DNA of 64,000 bases, from the IMG/VR virus record IMGVR_UViG_3300037346_000668, positions 1 to 64,000 of that record, one strand, 5' to 3'. The notes under the pieces were generated by a model. That model worked only from the letters and a program-made list of their open reading frames with translations, was not told where the DNA came from and did no database searches. This stretch comes from a virus. The translations under genes were made by a program, and so were the position numbers. Below are positions 26,296-34,527 of this stretch, in pieces. Position 1 is the stretch's first letter. Each line of letters begins with the position of its first letter.

Positions 26296-26303
26296 TATAT
26301 ATC
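26296..26303 (-). promoter_or_regulatory. GATATATA motif very close to a start codon
   Basis: Minus-strand octamer ending 4 nt before the ATG at 26291 and lying just after a terminator hairpin (26308-26342). That is where a new promoter would be expected. Confidence 0.45.
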
Positions 26304-26307
26304 TAAC

Positions 26308-26342
26308 AAAAAAAAGACTTATAAATATAAGTCTTTTTTTTT
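26308..26342. terminator. bidirectional terminator overlapping a gene end
   Basis: A near-perfect inverted repeat: eight A, GACTTATA, two-base centre AA, TATAAGTC, nine T. The stop codon of the gene at 26319 lies inside the left arm, so the final codons of that gene double as terminator stem. Confidence 0.85.
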
Positions 26343-26579
26343 CTTCTCCCAGTCAGAGTCTGACGTTGGTTTCTTATTAAGATCCCAATTTGTATCCGGA
26401 TTGATTATCTTCTTTTTCTTCTTTTGCCAATCTCCAAATGTCCATATAAATCTATTATATGCCTTACCTACGGTAGCAAATCCAGTGTCTCCTGGCTGTA
26501 TAGCTATGGGGGATTGAGGCGGAACATAGGAATCGGTATTTGAGGATTTAGATCGAGTCTTCGTATCTTTCTTTGTCAT
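26319..26579 (-). CDS. hypothetical basic protein, 86 aa
   Basis: Rich in Lys, Thr and Ser with a short central segment (IAIQPGDTGFATVGKAYNRF). Probably largely disordered. Its start overlaps the DUF4494-like gene by 32 bp in another frame. Its last codons form the terminator stem. Function unknown. Confidence 0.55.
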   Translation of the reverse strand: MTKKDTKTRSKSSNTDSYVPPQSPIAIQPGDTGFATVGKAYNRFIWTFGDWQKKKKKIINPDTNWDLNKKPTSDSDWEKKKKDLYL

Positions 26580-26781
26580 ATATGACTGTTTCTATTTTTG
26601 TTTTTGTAACCTGGATGGTTTCAAAGTCTCCTAGAGTTCCCTCCATATAAGACGCAACTTTCGTTTCAACGTCCAATACAGATTCTGCTGAAACTAGAAA
26701 TTGTGATATTGTATAAACTGGATCACCATTCTTTTTAACTTCTCCCGATTCGAATCTTACTTTTGCTAAGTAGTAGCTCAT
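26548..26781 (-). CDS. DUF4494-like protein, 77 aa
   Basis: Opens MSYYLAKVRFESGEVKKNG and continues ISQFLVSAESVLDVETKVASYM, the strand-strand-helix pattern of DUF4494, a small family common in Bacteroidota genomes and their phages. Function unknown. Supports a Bacteroidota host. 27 nt downstream of the Hc1-like gene. Confidence 0.55.
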   Translation of the reverse strand: MSYYLAKVRFESGEVKKNGDPVYTISQFLVSAESVLDVETKVASYMEGTLGDFETIQVTKTKIETVIYDKERYEDSI

Positions 26782-26807
26782 GTTATGTTTTTTTTAAAAA
26801 TTAATAA

Positions 26808-26987
26808 TTATGCTGTTTTGTTCTTAGAGTCCTGAACATCCGTTCTTACTTCCTGAGCAAGAGCTTTCAATTCCTGCATAGCTTTTCTAACTCTTGTACC
26901 AGCTGCACTGTTACCTTTACTAAAGAATTTTTCAGCATCACCTTGTGTTTGCTCTAATAGAGCCTTAATTTGTTCGAATTTTTCCAT
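26808..26987 (-). CDS. histone H1-like Hc1 protein, 59 aa
   Basis: A short gene in the gap between the DUF4494-like gene and the gene at 27041. The product begins MEKFEQIKALLEQTQGD and contains FFSKGNSAAGTRVRKAMQEL and LKALAQEVRTDVQDSKNK. This closely follows the 58-60 residue Hc1/histone-H1-like proteins found throughout Bacteroidota, where KGN-AAGTRVRK and LA(Q)-EIR-V are conserved. Such proteins are thought to bind DNA and shape the nucleoid. A phage copy could compact or protect phage DNA, or alter host chromatin. The start and stop are clear (ATG at 26987, TAA at 26808). Confidence 0.88.
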   Translation of the reverse strand: MEKFEQIKALLEQTQGDAEKFFSKGNSAAGTRVRKAMQELKALAQEVRTDVQDSKNKTA

Positions 26988-27040
26988 TTTAAATTTAATT
27001 TTAATTTATTATTATATCAACGATTTTTAAAAAAGTTCCC

Positions 27041-27586
27041 TTATCTGCTTATAATTAATGATTTTTCATCCGTACCGTTCTGGACTGCCCAATTTTTACC
27101 AAGTTCTGATATACAAATAGACTTCATATATTCTATATATTCACCCTTTCCTTTATATTCAAGATTGTCCTGGAGCTCGTCATATATTCTTATCACCTTT
27201 GGATTAAGGGAAAGATAATCGAGCACACATCTGAATATGTATTCCATTAAGCGGGAAAGCTCGTTACCATCAACCAGGAATTTACTTTCATCAGGAGATG
27301 GTATATCCTCTTTATTAATAGCGATATCCTCTATAACCTCGTGACCTATTTGATTTATATTAAGTACACAATATGAATTTTTGGCTCCCTCTATAGCTTC
27401 ATTCTCAGAATACTTCCCTATTATAAGATGGTATCCCATTTCTTCCTCCCCGTCCTCGCTATCCAATGTGAAAAAATAATGATGAACATCACTAACTTTC
27501 TTCATTAAAAAGGACGAAGTCCCAAATCCATCATTTTCATTTATCGGATTAGTAAATTGCTCAAATGATTCAATAAACTTTTTCAT
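27041..27586 (-). CDS. hypothetical protein with targeting-type N-terminus, 181 aa
   Basis: Begins MKKFIESFEQFTNPINENDGF, with the F-x-x-F core followed by N-E (Glu17). The rest is a soluble alpha/beta domain (HYFFTLDSEDGEEEMGYHLI...) with no recognised family. One nt from the stop of the ligase-NMNAT fusion, as last gene of the operon 31134 to 27041. Confidence 0.7.
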   Translation of the reverse strand: MKKFIESFEQFTNPINENDGFGTSSFLMKKVSDVHHYFFTLDSEDGEEEMGYHLIIGKYSENEAIEGAKNSYCVLNINQIGHEVIEDIAINKEDIPSPDESKFLVDGNELSRLMEYIFRCVLDYLSLNPKVIRIYDELQDNLEYKGKGEYIEYMKSICISELGKNWAVQNGTDEKSLIISR

Positions 27587-27587
27587 T

Positions 27588-29627
27588 CTATTCTTGATTA
27601 TTTTTTTCTATATTCTGAAAAATTTCACATTCGGCTATAAGATCAGAATCTACAAAAGTAAGATCTTGATTCTCTTTAATACCTGTTCCTCTCTGTGAAT
27701 CTATCAATGAATTATAAACATTTGCAACCGCTTGTGGCACAAGTTTTTTAAATCCAGTATAGTCTTCAGAATCTATTTTTTTCCTAATGTCACTTCCACT
27801 GGAAGATCTCTTAGTTTGAATTATTTTTATATCATCAGGAAAATCCCCTCCTGCTTTCTTAAGGTATTCAACTTGCTTATTATAATCCTCTATCCTATCA
27901 TCACCAGCACCTATTACTTTAGGAAGAAATCCATATTCCTTAGCCTTTCCGTAAATAGGACCAAGTAATCCCCGATTAACTATAAAATAACCAGATATTT
28001 TACCAGGATTATCTCTAACTATTCCTTCCATATATCTCGATATTAATTTTTCATCATATGGTGATTTGCCAGATTTGTTATGTCCATGATGGACAACAGC
28101 TATTATGCTAGGAAGATCGTTTTCCTTATATAATTGATCAACCATCTTAAGGTGGCCATTATGGAAAGGCTGGAATCTACCAACTAATAAATTAACAGGC
28201 TCCAATTTTTTTACGTCATCGGAAGAGTCCTCTTTTATTTCCTTTGTCTTATCTTTCTTTGTGGTATCTATAGTTTCTAATGTTGATATAAACTCATTAT
28301 AGGAATAGAACGGATCGTCAACATCATCAGAGGTGTCATCCAAATTTTCGGATTCAACTGTAACATAATCTATTTTCTTCGAGGATATATTACTTTTCTT
28401 AAAATCCATGAAAGATGGGATAGATTCGGATTCTTGTATAGCTGGCTTAATCTCCTTGGCAACAACACCCTCTATATCACTTACCACTATATTAAATTGA
28501 TCTATTATACCAGCAGTTATTATTCCGCTAGCTCTTTTTCTTATTTTTCTAAATGAGTTAAGCATAAGCTTAAAAAGTGATTCATAAGAATCATCGGTAT
28601 CCAAATACTTAAGTACTCTTTTATCCTTTATCATGTTCAAATTCAATCTGAACTCATCCTTTTTTAAATAATCAGGTTCCTGAAAATCAGCACCTCTATA
28701 TTTATATGCGTATTCTCCAAGGAATTTAACAAAAACGTCGGACATGAAGGAGATATATCTTTCATCGTCGCTATCACCGGCAACGTTAAATGACTCAACA
28801 CCTTCCTCGAGAATATAATTCATTATATCCATTATAGTTAGACCCAGAAAATCGCTAGGCTTTTCCTCAGATCTTTTACTATATTTCTCCTTGGCCATCT
28901 CAGTAAAAACTGGATCAACCATTTTGGATAATATTGGTTCCTTACCATTATCTTCCTCACCAAATCTAAAAACTATTCCTTCTATCGGCTTATCAAGGTC
29001 ATTGTTAAGTGCACTTGTTTTTGAGGAAGGATTAAGAACACCTATTATGTACCTAACAAAGCTCTTTGTCTTATACTCAGCAACCAGCTGATCGAATGGT
29101 GTTCTTAGAAAATCCAATATTTGATTCTTCTGATCATCAGTTAGCATGCCCTGAAATACTATAGGTGGTCTTTCGACACCCAGAAGATCCGCCCAATTAT
29201 TTAATTGTTCCTGATCCTGTATTGTTGATGAGGGGCTTCCGTTTTCGTTCTTTGTATGGATATATGATAATATTAGATTATTCTTAGGTAATCTATCATA
29301 AGCAATCTCAACCGGTTGGTTGTTTGAAAAATACTCAAGACCAAATCTCCAACCCCTAGGTATATCATTAAGAATATGTGGTGGGAGTGACTCTATATAG
29401 TTTATCGGCTTTTCGTAATATTTCATAAGAGTACGATCAACAAGAGTTATTGGGTATCTTTGATCTCTTTTATAAAAATTAAATCTACCAGTTTCAGGGT
29501 CTCTTTCAAAAACAAAAGCAGAGCCATCCATTTTTTCATTAATGGTCACATAAGAGTTAAAGAGATTATCAATAAAATCTTTACCTTTTTTGTTATAAAT
29601 ATCATATAAATGACTAATTCCTGCCAT
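27588..29627 (-). CDS. RNA/DNA-ligase-like domain fused to NMN adenylyltransferase-type nucleotidyltransferase
   Basis: A 679-residue fusion. The N-terminal domain has the covalent nucleotidyltransferase motifs: motif I EKMDGSAF (Lys32 as adenylation site), WRFGLEYF as motif IIIa-like, PIEGIVFRF as motif IV and SKMVDP as motif V-like. A long helical and acidic middle (about 250-475) contains SFMDFKKSN and SYNEFIST, internal echoes of the targeting peptide. The C-terminal 197 residues have GRFQPFHNGH (483-492) and SSSGSDIRKKI, the signature of HxGH nucleotidyltransferases of the NadM/NadR group. It may ligate nucleic acid and make NAD or a related dinucleotide. It lies between a nucleotidyltransferase gene and a tagged unknown. 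Confidence 0.82.
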   Translation of the reverse strand: MAGISHLYDIYNKKGKDFIDNLFNSYVTINEKMDGSAFVFERDPETGRFNFYKRDQRYPITLVDRTLMKYYEKPINYIESLPPHILNDIPRGWRFGLEYFSNNQPVEIAYDRLPKNNLILSYIHTKNENGSPSSTIQDQEQLNNWADLLGVERPPIVFQGMLTDDQKNQILDFLRTPFDQLVAEYKTKSFVRYIIGVLNPSSKTSALNNDLDKPIEGIVFRFGEEDNGKEPILSKMVDPVFTEMAKEKYSKRSEEKPSDFLGLTIMDIMNYILEEGVESFNVAGDSDDERYISFMSDVFVKFLGEYAYKYRGADFQEPDYLKKDEFRLNLNMIKDKRVLKYLDTDDSYESLFKLMLNSFRKIRKRASGIITAGIIDQFNIVVSDIEGVVAKEIKPAIQESESIPSFMDFKKSNISSKKIDYVTVESENLDDTSDDVDDPFYSYNEFISTLETIDTTKKDKTKEIKEDSSDDVKKLEPVNLLVGRFQPFHNGHLKMVDQLYKENDLPSIIAVVHHGHNKSGKSPYDEKLISRYMEGIVRDNPGKISGYFIVNRGLLGPIYGKAKEYGFLPKVIGAGDDRIEDYNKQVEYLKKAGGDFPDDIKIIQTKRSSSGSDIRKKIDSEDYTGFKKLVPQAVANVYNSLIDSQRGTGIKENQDLTFVDSDLIAECEIFQNIEKNNQE

Positions 29628-29650
29628 AAGTAGCTTTTTTTTAATGTTTA

Positions 29651-30583
29651 TTATTGTATTCTATTAATCTCAGTAGGTATTTCTAGTCCAACCCTTTGCA
29701 AAAATTCCAAAAATCTTTCCTTTATTTCTGGTAACTTATCACTTAATTCGAAATCTGACGACATTATTACAGAAAACAGTTGTTCAAAGGTTTTAACATC
29801 GTCTATATTATAACCAGGGCCTAGTGCAAAATTAATAAATTCCTGAGGATTATTAGTAACAAATCTCTCACTTCCTTCTATTTTTTTAGGATTTTTCAAT
29901 CTATCTTTGATTTTTCCCCTGTATGATTTTGTATGCCAATATAAACCATCACTTAAAATAAGGACTGGTGTATTATAATCTAATACCTCGCCTGTATCAC
30001 CAAGCTCAATTATTTCCTTTCTTGAAGATAATATGGCTGCTAATAGCCAATTTCTATGAGCTGATTTATATTTGCTTTCCCTTATTTTGTAATTTGGTGA
30101 ATAGTATATAAAATCTGCCCATTTCATATCTGATAGAGGTATAAGATCAAGCTGAACTATACCTTTATCTATATTACCATCTATTGGCCACCCAATACTA
30201 ACTATATTAAGTCCCTTCAAATAATTTATTTCAGGTCGGAACCCTATAATATCACCAAGATCATTTTTTATCTTATCGTATATAAATCCAGAGCATTCCT
30301 TCATTGTTATGCCATTAGTGTCAGAATACCATTTAGCATCATAGCCAATATCAAGATCACCAGAGGTATCATCAGGATTTTCTTTTTTTCCTATACTTCC
30401 TATTATCACATATTGATCATTGATTCTCGATTGATCTATACCAAGAATCGGAAAAAGCTTTTCTTTTATCGATAATAGGGTTCCTGGAAATTCATCCTCA
30501 CGTATTCGTCTAGATGTTTTTATTGCGGATCCTCCCTCAAACAAGGCTTTAAAATTAGAAAAATTAAGGATACCATTACCCAT
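29651..30583 (-). CDS. pol-beta-fold nucleotidyltransferase with targeting-type N-terminus
   Basis: A 310-residue protein. IIGSIGKKENPDDTSGDLDIGY has the G-S...D-x-D layout of the pol-beta nucleotidyltransferase superfamily, and GIVQLDLIPLSD supplies the third carboxylate. Relatives add nucleotides to RNA, small molecules or proteins; which applies here is unclear. The N-terminus GILNFSNFKALFEGGS fits a capsid-targeting peptide cut after Glu16 before Gly. It shares one base with the stop of the gene upstream, so they are translationally coupled. Confidence 0.72.
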   Translation of the reverse strand: MGNGILNFSNFKALFEGGSAIKTSRRIREDEFPGTLLSIKEKLFPILGIDQSRINDQYVIIGSIGKKENPDDTSGDLDIGYDAKWYSDTNGITMKECSGFIYDKIKNDLGDIIGFRPEINYLKGLNIVSIGWPIDGNIDKGIVQLDLIPLSDMKWADFIYYSPNYKIRESKYKSAHRNWLLAAILSSRKEIIELGDTGEVLDYNTPVLILSDGLYWHTKSYRGKIKDRLKNPKKIEGSERFVTNNPQEFINFALGPGYNIDDVKTFEQLFSVIMSSDFELSDKLPEIKERFLEFLQRVGLEIPTEINRIQ

Positions 30584-31134
30584 TATGCTCTCTTTTTTGT
30601 TTTTTTATAGTAGGTACCCATTATATCTTTAAGATAATCCCTATAAATTTCTTGCTCCTTATCCTTAGGGTTCTGTGGGGTAAAATCATCACCGAAGTAT
30701 TTTTTACCTCTAAGGACACCCGATTTATAAAATTCCTCAGCATCACCATCAGTAACTCTTCTATTTTCTATATGCTCACCCTCCCACTTTTTGATTATCT
30801 CATCTTTTCTTCTCTTTATCTCTTCCTTATCAAGATCCTTCCACGATTTAGTTTCTTCGCCTGGCGAAAGAAAATCTATAAAAGCAGCAGCTCCCTTAGT
30901 AAGTCCCTTAACTGCTAAACCTATAACGCTAGAAGCACTCTTTATGGTTGACATATTAGGGTCAGCGTCTGTATAATAACTACTATATCCGCCGTCTCCA
31001 ATACCTATATTATTTCCTATTCTTCTAAGCCATCTCGAGAATGAAGTTTTACCCTCCGCTTCGAGATAGTCAGAATTGCGATAGGATTCCTGAATTTTAT
31101 AATTATTAAATTCATCAAAAGATTTTATTGTCAT
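30583..31134 (-). CDS. hypothetical protein with targeting-type N-terminus, 183 aa
   Basis: First gene of the operon that encodes the nucleotidyltransferase and ligase-NMNAT fusion. Begins MTIKSFDEFNNYKIQESYRN, with SFDEF and Glu16. A short Gly/Ala-rich hydrophobic helix (SSVIGLAVKGLTKGAAAFI, about 66-84) could touch a membrane, which would suit a protein ejected with DNA. The C-terminal part is charged and helical. Unknown function. Confidence 0.7.
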   Translation of the reverse strand: MTIKSFDEFNNYKIQESYRNSDYLEAEGKTSFSRWLRRIGNNIGIGDGGYSSYYTDADPNMSTIKSASSVIGLAVKGLTKGAAAFIDFLSPGEETKSWKDLDKEEIKRRKDEIIKKWEGEHIENRRVTDGDAEEFYKSGVLRGKKYFGDDFTPQNPKDKEQEIYRDYLKDIMGTYYKKTKKRA

Positions 31135-31152
31135 TAGTCGAAAATGTTTTTC

Positions 31153-31160
31153 TATATATC
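31153..31160 (-). promoter_or_regulatory. GATATATA motif heading the ligase/nucleotidyltransferase operon
   Basis: Minus-strand octamer ending 18 nt before the start at 31134. The four genes that follow are spaced by 23 nt or less, so this may drive all of them. Confidence 0.5.
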
Positions 31161-31171
31161 CTTAATATAAA

Positions 31172-32713
31172 TTAAAGTTTAACGCTATATATTTTATATT
31201 CGAATCCTTCCTTCTTATAAATCTCTATCCTCTCGATGCTATGTTTTGCCAAATAGCTTTTATATTTTTTGGTACTGAAGTCATCAACAAAATCTATAAC
31301 ATTAACCTTCTCCTTACCTTCCATCTTACGCATACCCCTACCCAAACTTTGTTTTATTAAAATCTCACTCTTGTAGGATTCAACAAGAAATATATTATGC
31401 AAATTGTTTATTGATATACCAGTTGAGAATGTTCCGTATGTCGCAATTAGAACCTTATTAGAGCCAATCGACATTCTTCTCTTATATTCCTCTCTTAATG
31501 CCTCACTAGTGTCACCATCAACATAAAACACCTCTCTATCGCCATTTAATTCTCTCAAAAGGTTCCATATCTGTTTACCATATTCCTCTTTAACAGACTG
31601 GAATAAGACAAGTGAATTTTTTGAGGTTTTGTTTATAAAATCAGTAACATAGTTTAATCTTTTTTTGCTTTCTATAACTAGCTTTCTCTCAAGATTGTAT
31701 ATCTCGTTACCTTCCACGTTATTATCACTTAATTTAAGATCAGCTAGTTTTTCCTTATATATAGGATCAAGCCAATCCATAGTAACGACCTTTATAGAAA
31801 CAGGTGTAGCATATCCATTATCGAAAAGAAAACTAGGGGGTATCTCCATAACAAGGGGGCCAAGAAATTGCTGTATAGTTAAATAATCTGCAGTTCCTCT
31901 TTTAGTTAATGTTCCTGTTAATCCAAATCTCCATTTAGAGTGCATACATTGGGCAACTATCTTTTTTATCGATGTGCTATTAGTGTGATGTGCTTCATCT
32001 ATAAATACACAATCCACTTCCTCGAAAAAATCAGATTCTCTTTTAACCAAAGATTGGTATGTGCCTATTATTATATCACACCCATCCTTTATTTTACTTC
32101 CCCCTCCAATTTGCTGTATCTTAACACCATCAAGTTTATCAAGTCCATACTCCTCAAAATCATCATTACCCTGAAATACAAGATTGGAATTAGGAACGAT
32201 CATAAGTATCTTTCTTACCATCCCCCTTGATTTTAAATAAGCAAATATCATAAACGATATGAGGGTTTTGCCTGATGAAGTTGCAACCTCAGAAACAGAA
32301 TATCTATATCTTAGTATCTTCCATGCTGTTTCTATCTGATAATCCCTAGGCATCTTGTCAGGATTTCCTCCTATACCTCCTTCGAAAAATTCATTAACCC
32401 ACACAGTAAACTCGTCTAATTTAACATCATCAGTTATGACTTCATTTAGGCCTTCTATATTAATATCAATTTTATACTTTTCACCTATATCTAGTAGCTC
32501 TCGCCAGAGACCTATTGGTACCTTCCAAAATCCACCTCTCTTCTCTATAAAACATATAGATCCATCCCAGATTTTTTTCTTCACGAGAGGATGGAAAAAA
32601 TGATTATGTATCTTCTGTGTCAAAGAAATTTCAACTTGTTTTTTCTCCACCTCGTCGGCTGCTTCTAATAAAAGCATCCACTGTTGGTCGTCAGTTACTC
32701 TAAATTTTAACAT
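31172..32713 (-). CDS. uvsW: UvsW-like SF2 helicase
   Basis: A 513-residue helicase, close to T4 UvsW (503 aa). Motif I ATSSGKTLISF, motif II VFIDEAHH, motif III FGLTGTL and motif VI QSLGRGMRK are all present, after an N-terminal DNA-binding domain of about 110 residues. UvsW unwinds branched DNA and R-loops and drives the switch from origin- to recombination-dependent replication in T4. It is followed upstream (9 nt) by the UvsY-like gene, as in T4. Confidence 0.92.
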   Translation of the reverse strand: MLKFRVTDDQQWMLLLEAADEVEKKQVEISLTQKIHNHFFHPLVKKKIWDGSICFIEKRGGFWKVPIGLWRELLDIGEKYKIDINIEGLNEVITDDVKLDEFTVWVNEFFEGGIGGNPDKMPRDYQIETAWKILRYRYSVSEVATSSGKTLISFMIFAYLKSRGMVRKILMIVPNSNLVFQGNDDFEEYGLDKLDGVKIQQIGGGSKIKDGCDIIIGTYQSLVKRESDFFEEVDCVFIDEAHHTNSTSIKKIVAQCMHSKWRFGLTGTLTKRGTADYLTIQQFLGPLVMEIPPSFLFDNGYATPVSIKVVTMDWLDPIYKEKLADLKLSDNNVEGNEIYNLERKLVIESKKRLNYVTDFINKTSKNSLVLFQSVKEEYGKQIWNLLRELNGDREVFYVDGDTSEALREEYKRRMSIGSNKVLIATYGTFSTGISINNLHNIFLVESYKSEILIKQSLGRGMRKMEGKEKVNVIDFVDDFSTKKYKSYLAKHSIERIEIYKKEGFEYKIYSVKL

Positions 32714-32722
32714 TATATAATT

Positions 32723-33166
32723 TTATTTTACAGTAGAACCCCTTAAGTAGTCCTCCAGTGATATTCTTTGTCTGACACCATATAACATATGATCAACAGT
32801 TTGTATTGTTTGGTCTATAAATTTTCTATGATTCTCAACAAGCTCAGTTTTTTCAGATATCTCGATTAGATCCCCTTCTATTAGAATCATTTTTTCCGTT
32901 GCCCCGTATCTGACATTCATTTGCTCTGAATACTCCCTCATTTTCCTAGCTTTATCTGACTTATATTTAGAATTAAGCTTAGACACTATACCAGCTAATT
33001 TATAGCTATATTCCAAAAGTACCTGTCTATAACTAAACATATCTACCTGTGCTTTAGCTAATGTTTTTATATCCTTCATATTAAGAGAAAGAACTTGTAT
33101 CTTTTCTTTCCATTCTTCCCTCTCGGTTTCGAAAACTTTTACGAAATCGGTTTTTTGTTCAGCCAT
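32723..33166 (-). CDS. UvsY-like recombination mediator (probable)
   Basis: A 147-residue, helix-rich, highly charged protein, similar in length to T4 UvsY (137 aa) and next to UvsW, as in T4. The C-terminal pattern (IDQTIQTVDHMLYGVRQRI followed by SLEDYLRG) resembles the end of UvsY proteins, where a helix is followed by a short capping motif. UvsY loads the recombinase on gp32-covered ssDNA. The assignment rests on context and weak similarity. Confidence 0.55.
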   Translation of the reverse strand: MAEQKTDFVKVFETEREEWKEKIQVLSLNMKDIKTLAKAQVDMFSYRQVLLEYSYKLAGIVSKLNSKYKSDKARKMREYSEQMNVRYGATEKMILIEGDLIEISEKTELVENHRKFIDQTIQTVDHMLYGVRQRISLEDYLRGSTVK

Positions 33167-33167
33167 A

Positions 33168-33413
33168 TTAAAATAATTTTGGTTTGTTTTTTGTACCTCT
33201 TTTTTTAGGAAGATCTAATACTTTAATTTCATTTTTATTCTTGGGACTCTGCTTAACCTTTGGCTCATTTATCTTTGGATCCGAAAAATCCAAATTTACA
33301 TGTAGATCATCGTCGCCAGAAACCACAATAGGGAATTTTATTTTGGACTCTTGATTTCTACTTATCTCGCTTTCCCAGTCCTCTATTAGATTTTGTTGAT
33401 CAATCTTAGTCAT
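33168..33413 (-). CDS. hypothetical protein, 81 aa
   Basis: Start chosen at the Met giving MTKIDQQNLIEDWESE, 8 bp inside the primase 3' end; the longer version at 33461 begins with an odd hydrophobic stretch read out of the primase frame. The C-terminal tail is very basic (PKKRGTKNKPKLF). Placed between primase and the UvsY-like gene, so a small replication or recombination accessory factor is possible. Confidence 0.5.
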   Translation of the reverse strand: MTKIDQQNLIEDWESEISRNQESKIKFPIVVSGDDDLHVNLDFSDPKINEPKVKQSPKNKNEIKVLDLPKKRGTKNKPKLF

Positions 33414-34470
33414 TAATAAAATATCTGAGGTCAAGTACATCATTTGTAAAATAATTATCAAGTCTTTTAACTTTCTTTCCTGTTGCTCTTAGATGTATAA
33501 CGAGATCATTCAAATCCCATTTCCTATTCTTTGTTATTCCGTTATCCTCCAGAAATTTACCCCAATTAAAAACAGTTTCGCCCTTACTTAATAAATCCAT
33601 ACTCTTTCCAATTCCTGCTTTATCCCAGTCATAAAAATATTTCTTATTCTCCACATCAAATGGAAATCTATTTTCTAGTGAACAGAGACCAACGGAATTT
33701 GGCCAAAAAAATGAATCCATGGGCCCTTCAAAAACGGTTATATCATTAGAGAAATCAAGATTACCAATTCCAAAAACATTTGATATCGGATCCACATCCC
33801 TAGCTCTATCAAGGAATTCTTGATCCTTAACGTTAAGCAGCTTCTCGTATATTCCACTAAGTTTATACGTTAGGTATTTTGAACTACCCTTTATTGATTG
33901 CATATTTCTAACCTGCAATCCAATTATTTTCTCATCCGGAGTTAGATTAAATAAGAAAAGCCTCTCCTTTTTTGGATCCCATGCAAACTTTATATCAGGT
34001 TTTTGATGTCTCCTTGTTACATATCTATGTATGGAAGAACCAAACACCTCCTGCAATCTGAGCTTCTGCATAAAATCAGATCTTAATATAAGCAGATCAC
34101 TTATATCATTATCAAAAAAATAGCTTATATCTATTTTACCTATTGCAGATCTTCTCTTTGTTTTATTTGTATCTATTATTGATCTTAATTCCTCCCTTTC
34201 GTCTCCATTGAACTTTCCATAAACTGAAAAATCTCTGAAAAATGAAATTGAATCCTTATAGATACCACATCCACCATTGTAACATTTGTATGCTAGAGTA
34301 TCCATATAGAAGTTACCCCTTTTTTTTCTAGCGTCATTCGAATCTCCACAATAAGGACACGAGAAATTCAAACGATTACCCGCTTTATAAACTATTTGTT
34401 TATTAGGGTCTCTAGCAAATTCCTTTGCTAATACCTCTCTTACTGTTCTTTCGATTTTTTCTAGCTGCAT
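33406..34470 (-). CDS. DNA primase (TOPRIM type)
   Basis: A 354-residue primase. An N-terminal zinc finger (FSCPYCGDSND ... YKCYNGGCGI, about 34-70) is followed by a TOPRIM core, with the Glu in ITVFEGPMDSFF and the Asp pair in FYDWDKAGIGKS. It would make RNA primers for lagging-strand synthesis with a helicase not in this window. It sits between the gp32-like gene (upstream, after a terminator) and the UvsY-like gene. Confidence 0.85.
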   Translation of the reverse strand: MQLEKIERTVREVLAKEFARDPNKQIVYKAGNRLNFSCPYCGDSNDARKKRGNFYMDTLAYKCYNGGCGIYKDSISFFRDFSVYGKFNGDEREELRSIIDTNKTKRRSAIGKIDISYFFDNDISDLLILRSDFMQKLRLQEVFGSSIHRYVTRRHQKPDIKFAWDPKKERLFLFNLTPDEKIIGLQVRNMQSIKGSSKYLTYKLSGIYEKLLNVKDQEFLDRARDVDPISNVFGIGNLDFSNDITVFEGPMDSFFWPNSVGLCSLENRFPFDVENKKYFYDWDKAGIGKSMDLLSKGETVFNWGKFLEDNGITKNRKWDLNDLVIHLRATGKKVKRLDNYFTNDVLDLRYFIND

Positions 34471-34481
34471 CTTTATATAAT

Positions 34482-34516
34482 AAAAAAGGACAACCCTTCT
34501 AAGGAGATGTCCCTTT
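34482..34516 (-). terminator. terminator between gp32-like and primase genes
   Basis: On the minus strand GGACA(TCT)CCTT-AG-AAGG(GT)TGTCC forms two stacked stems, flanked by AAA and a run of six T. It lies just after the stop of the gp32-like gene, so that gene can be made as a separate abundant message. Confidence 0.8.
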
Positions 34517-34527
34517 ATTTTTAATTA

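Noticed and set aside
25983-26309. Longer start for the tagged protein at 25983
   Set aside because: It needs a TTG codon inside a terminator A-run and would place the GATATATA motif in coding sequence; the ATG at 26291 gives the shared N-terminal peptide.
33168-33461. Longer start for the gene after primase
   Set aside because: The extra 16 residues come from an out-of-frame reading of the primase gene and look like a chance hydrophobic stretch; the Met at 33413 fits a short overlap.
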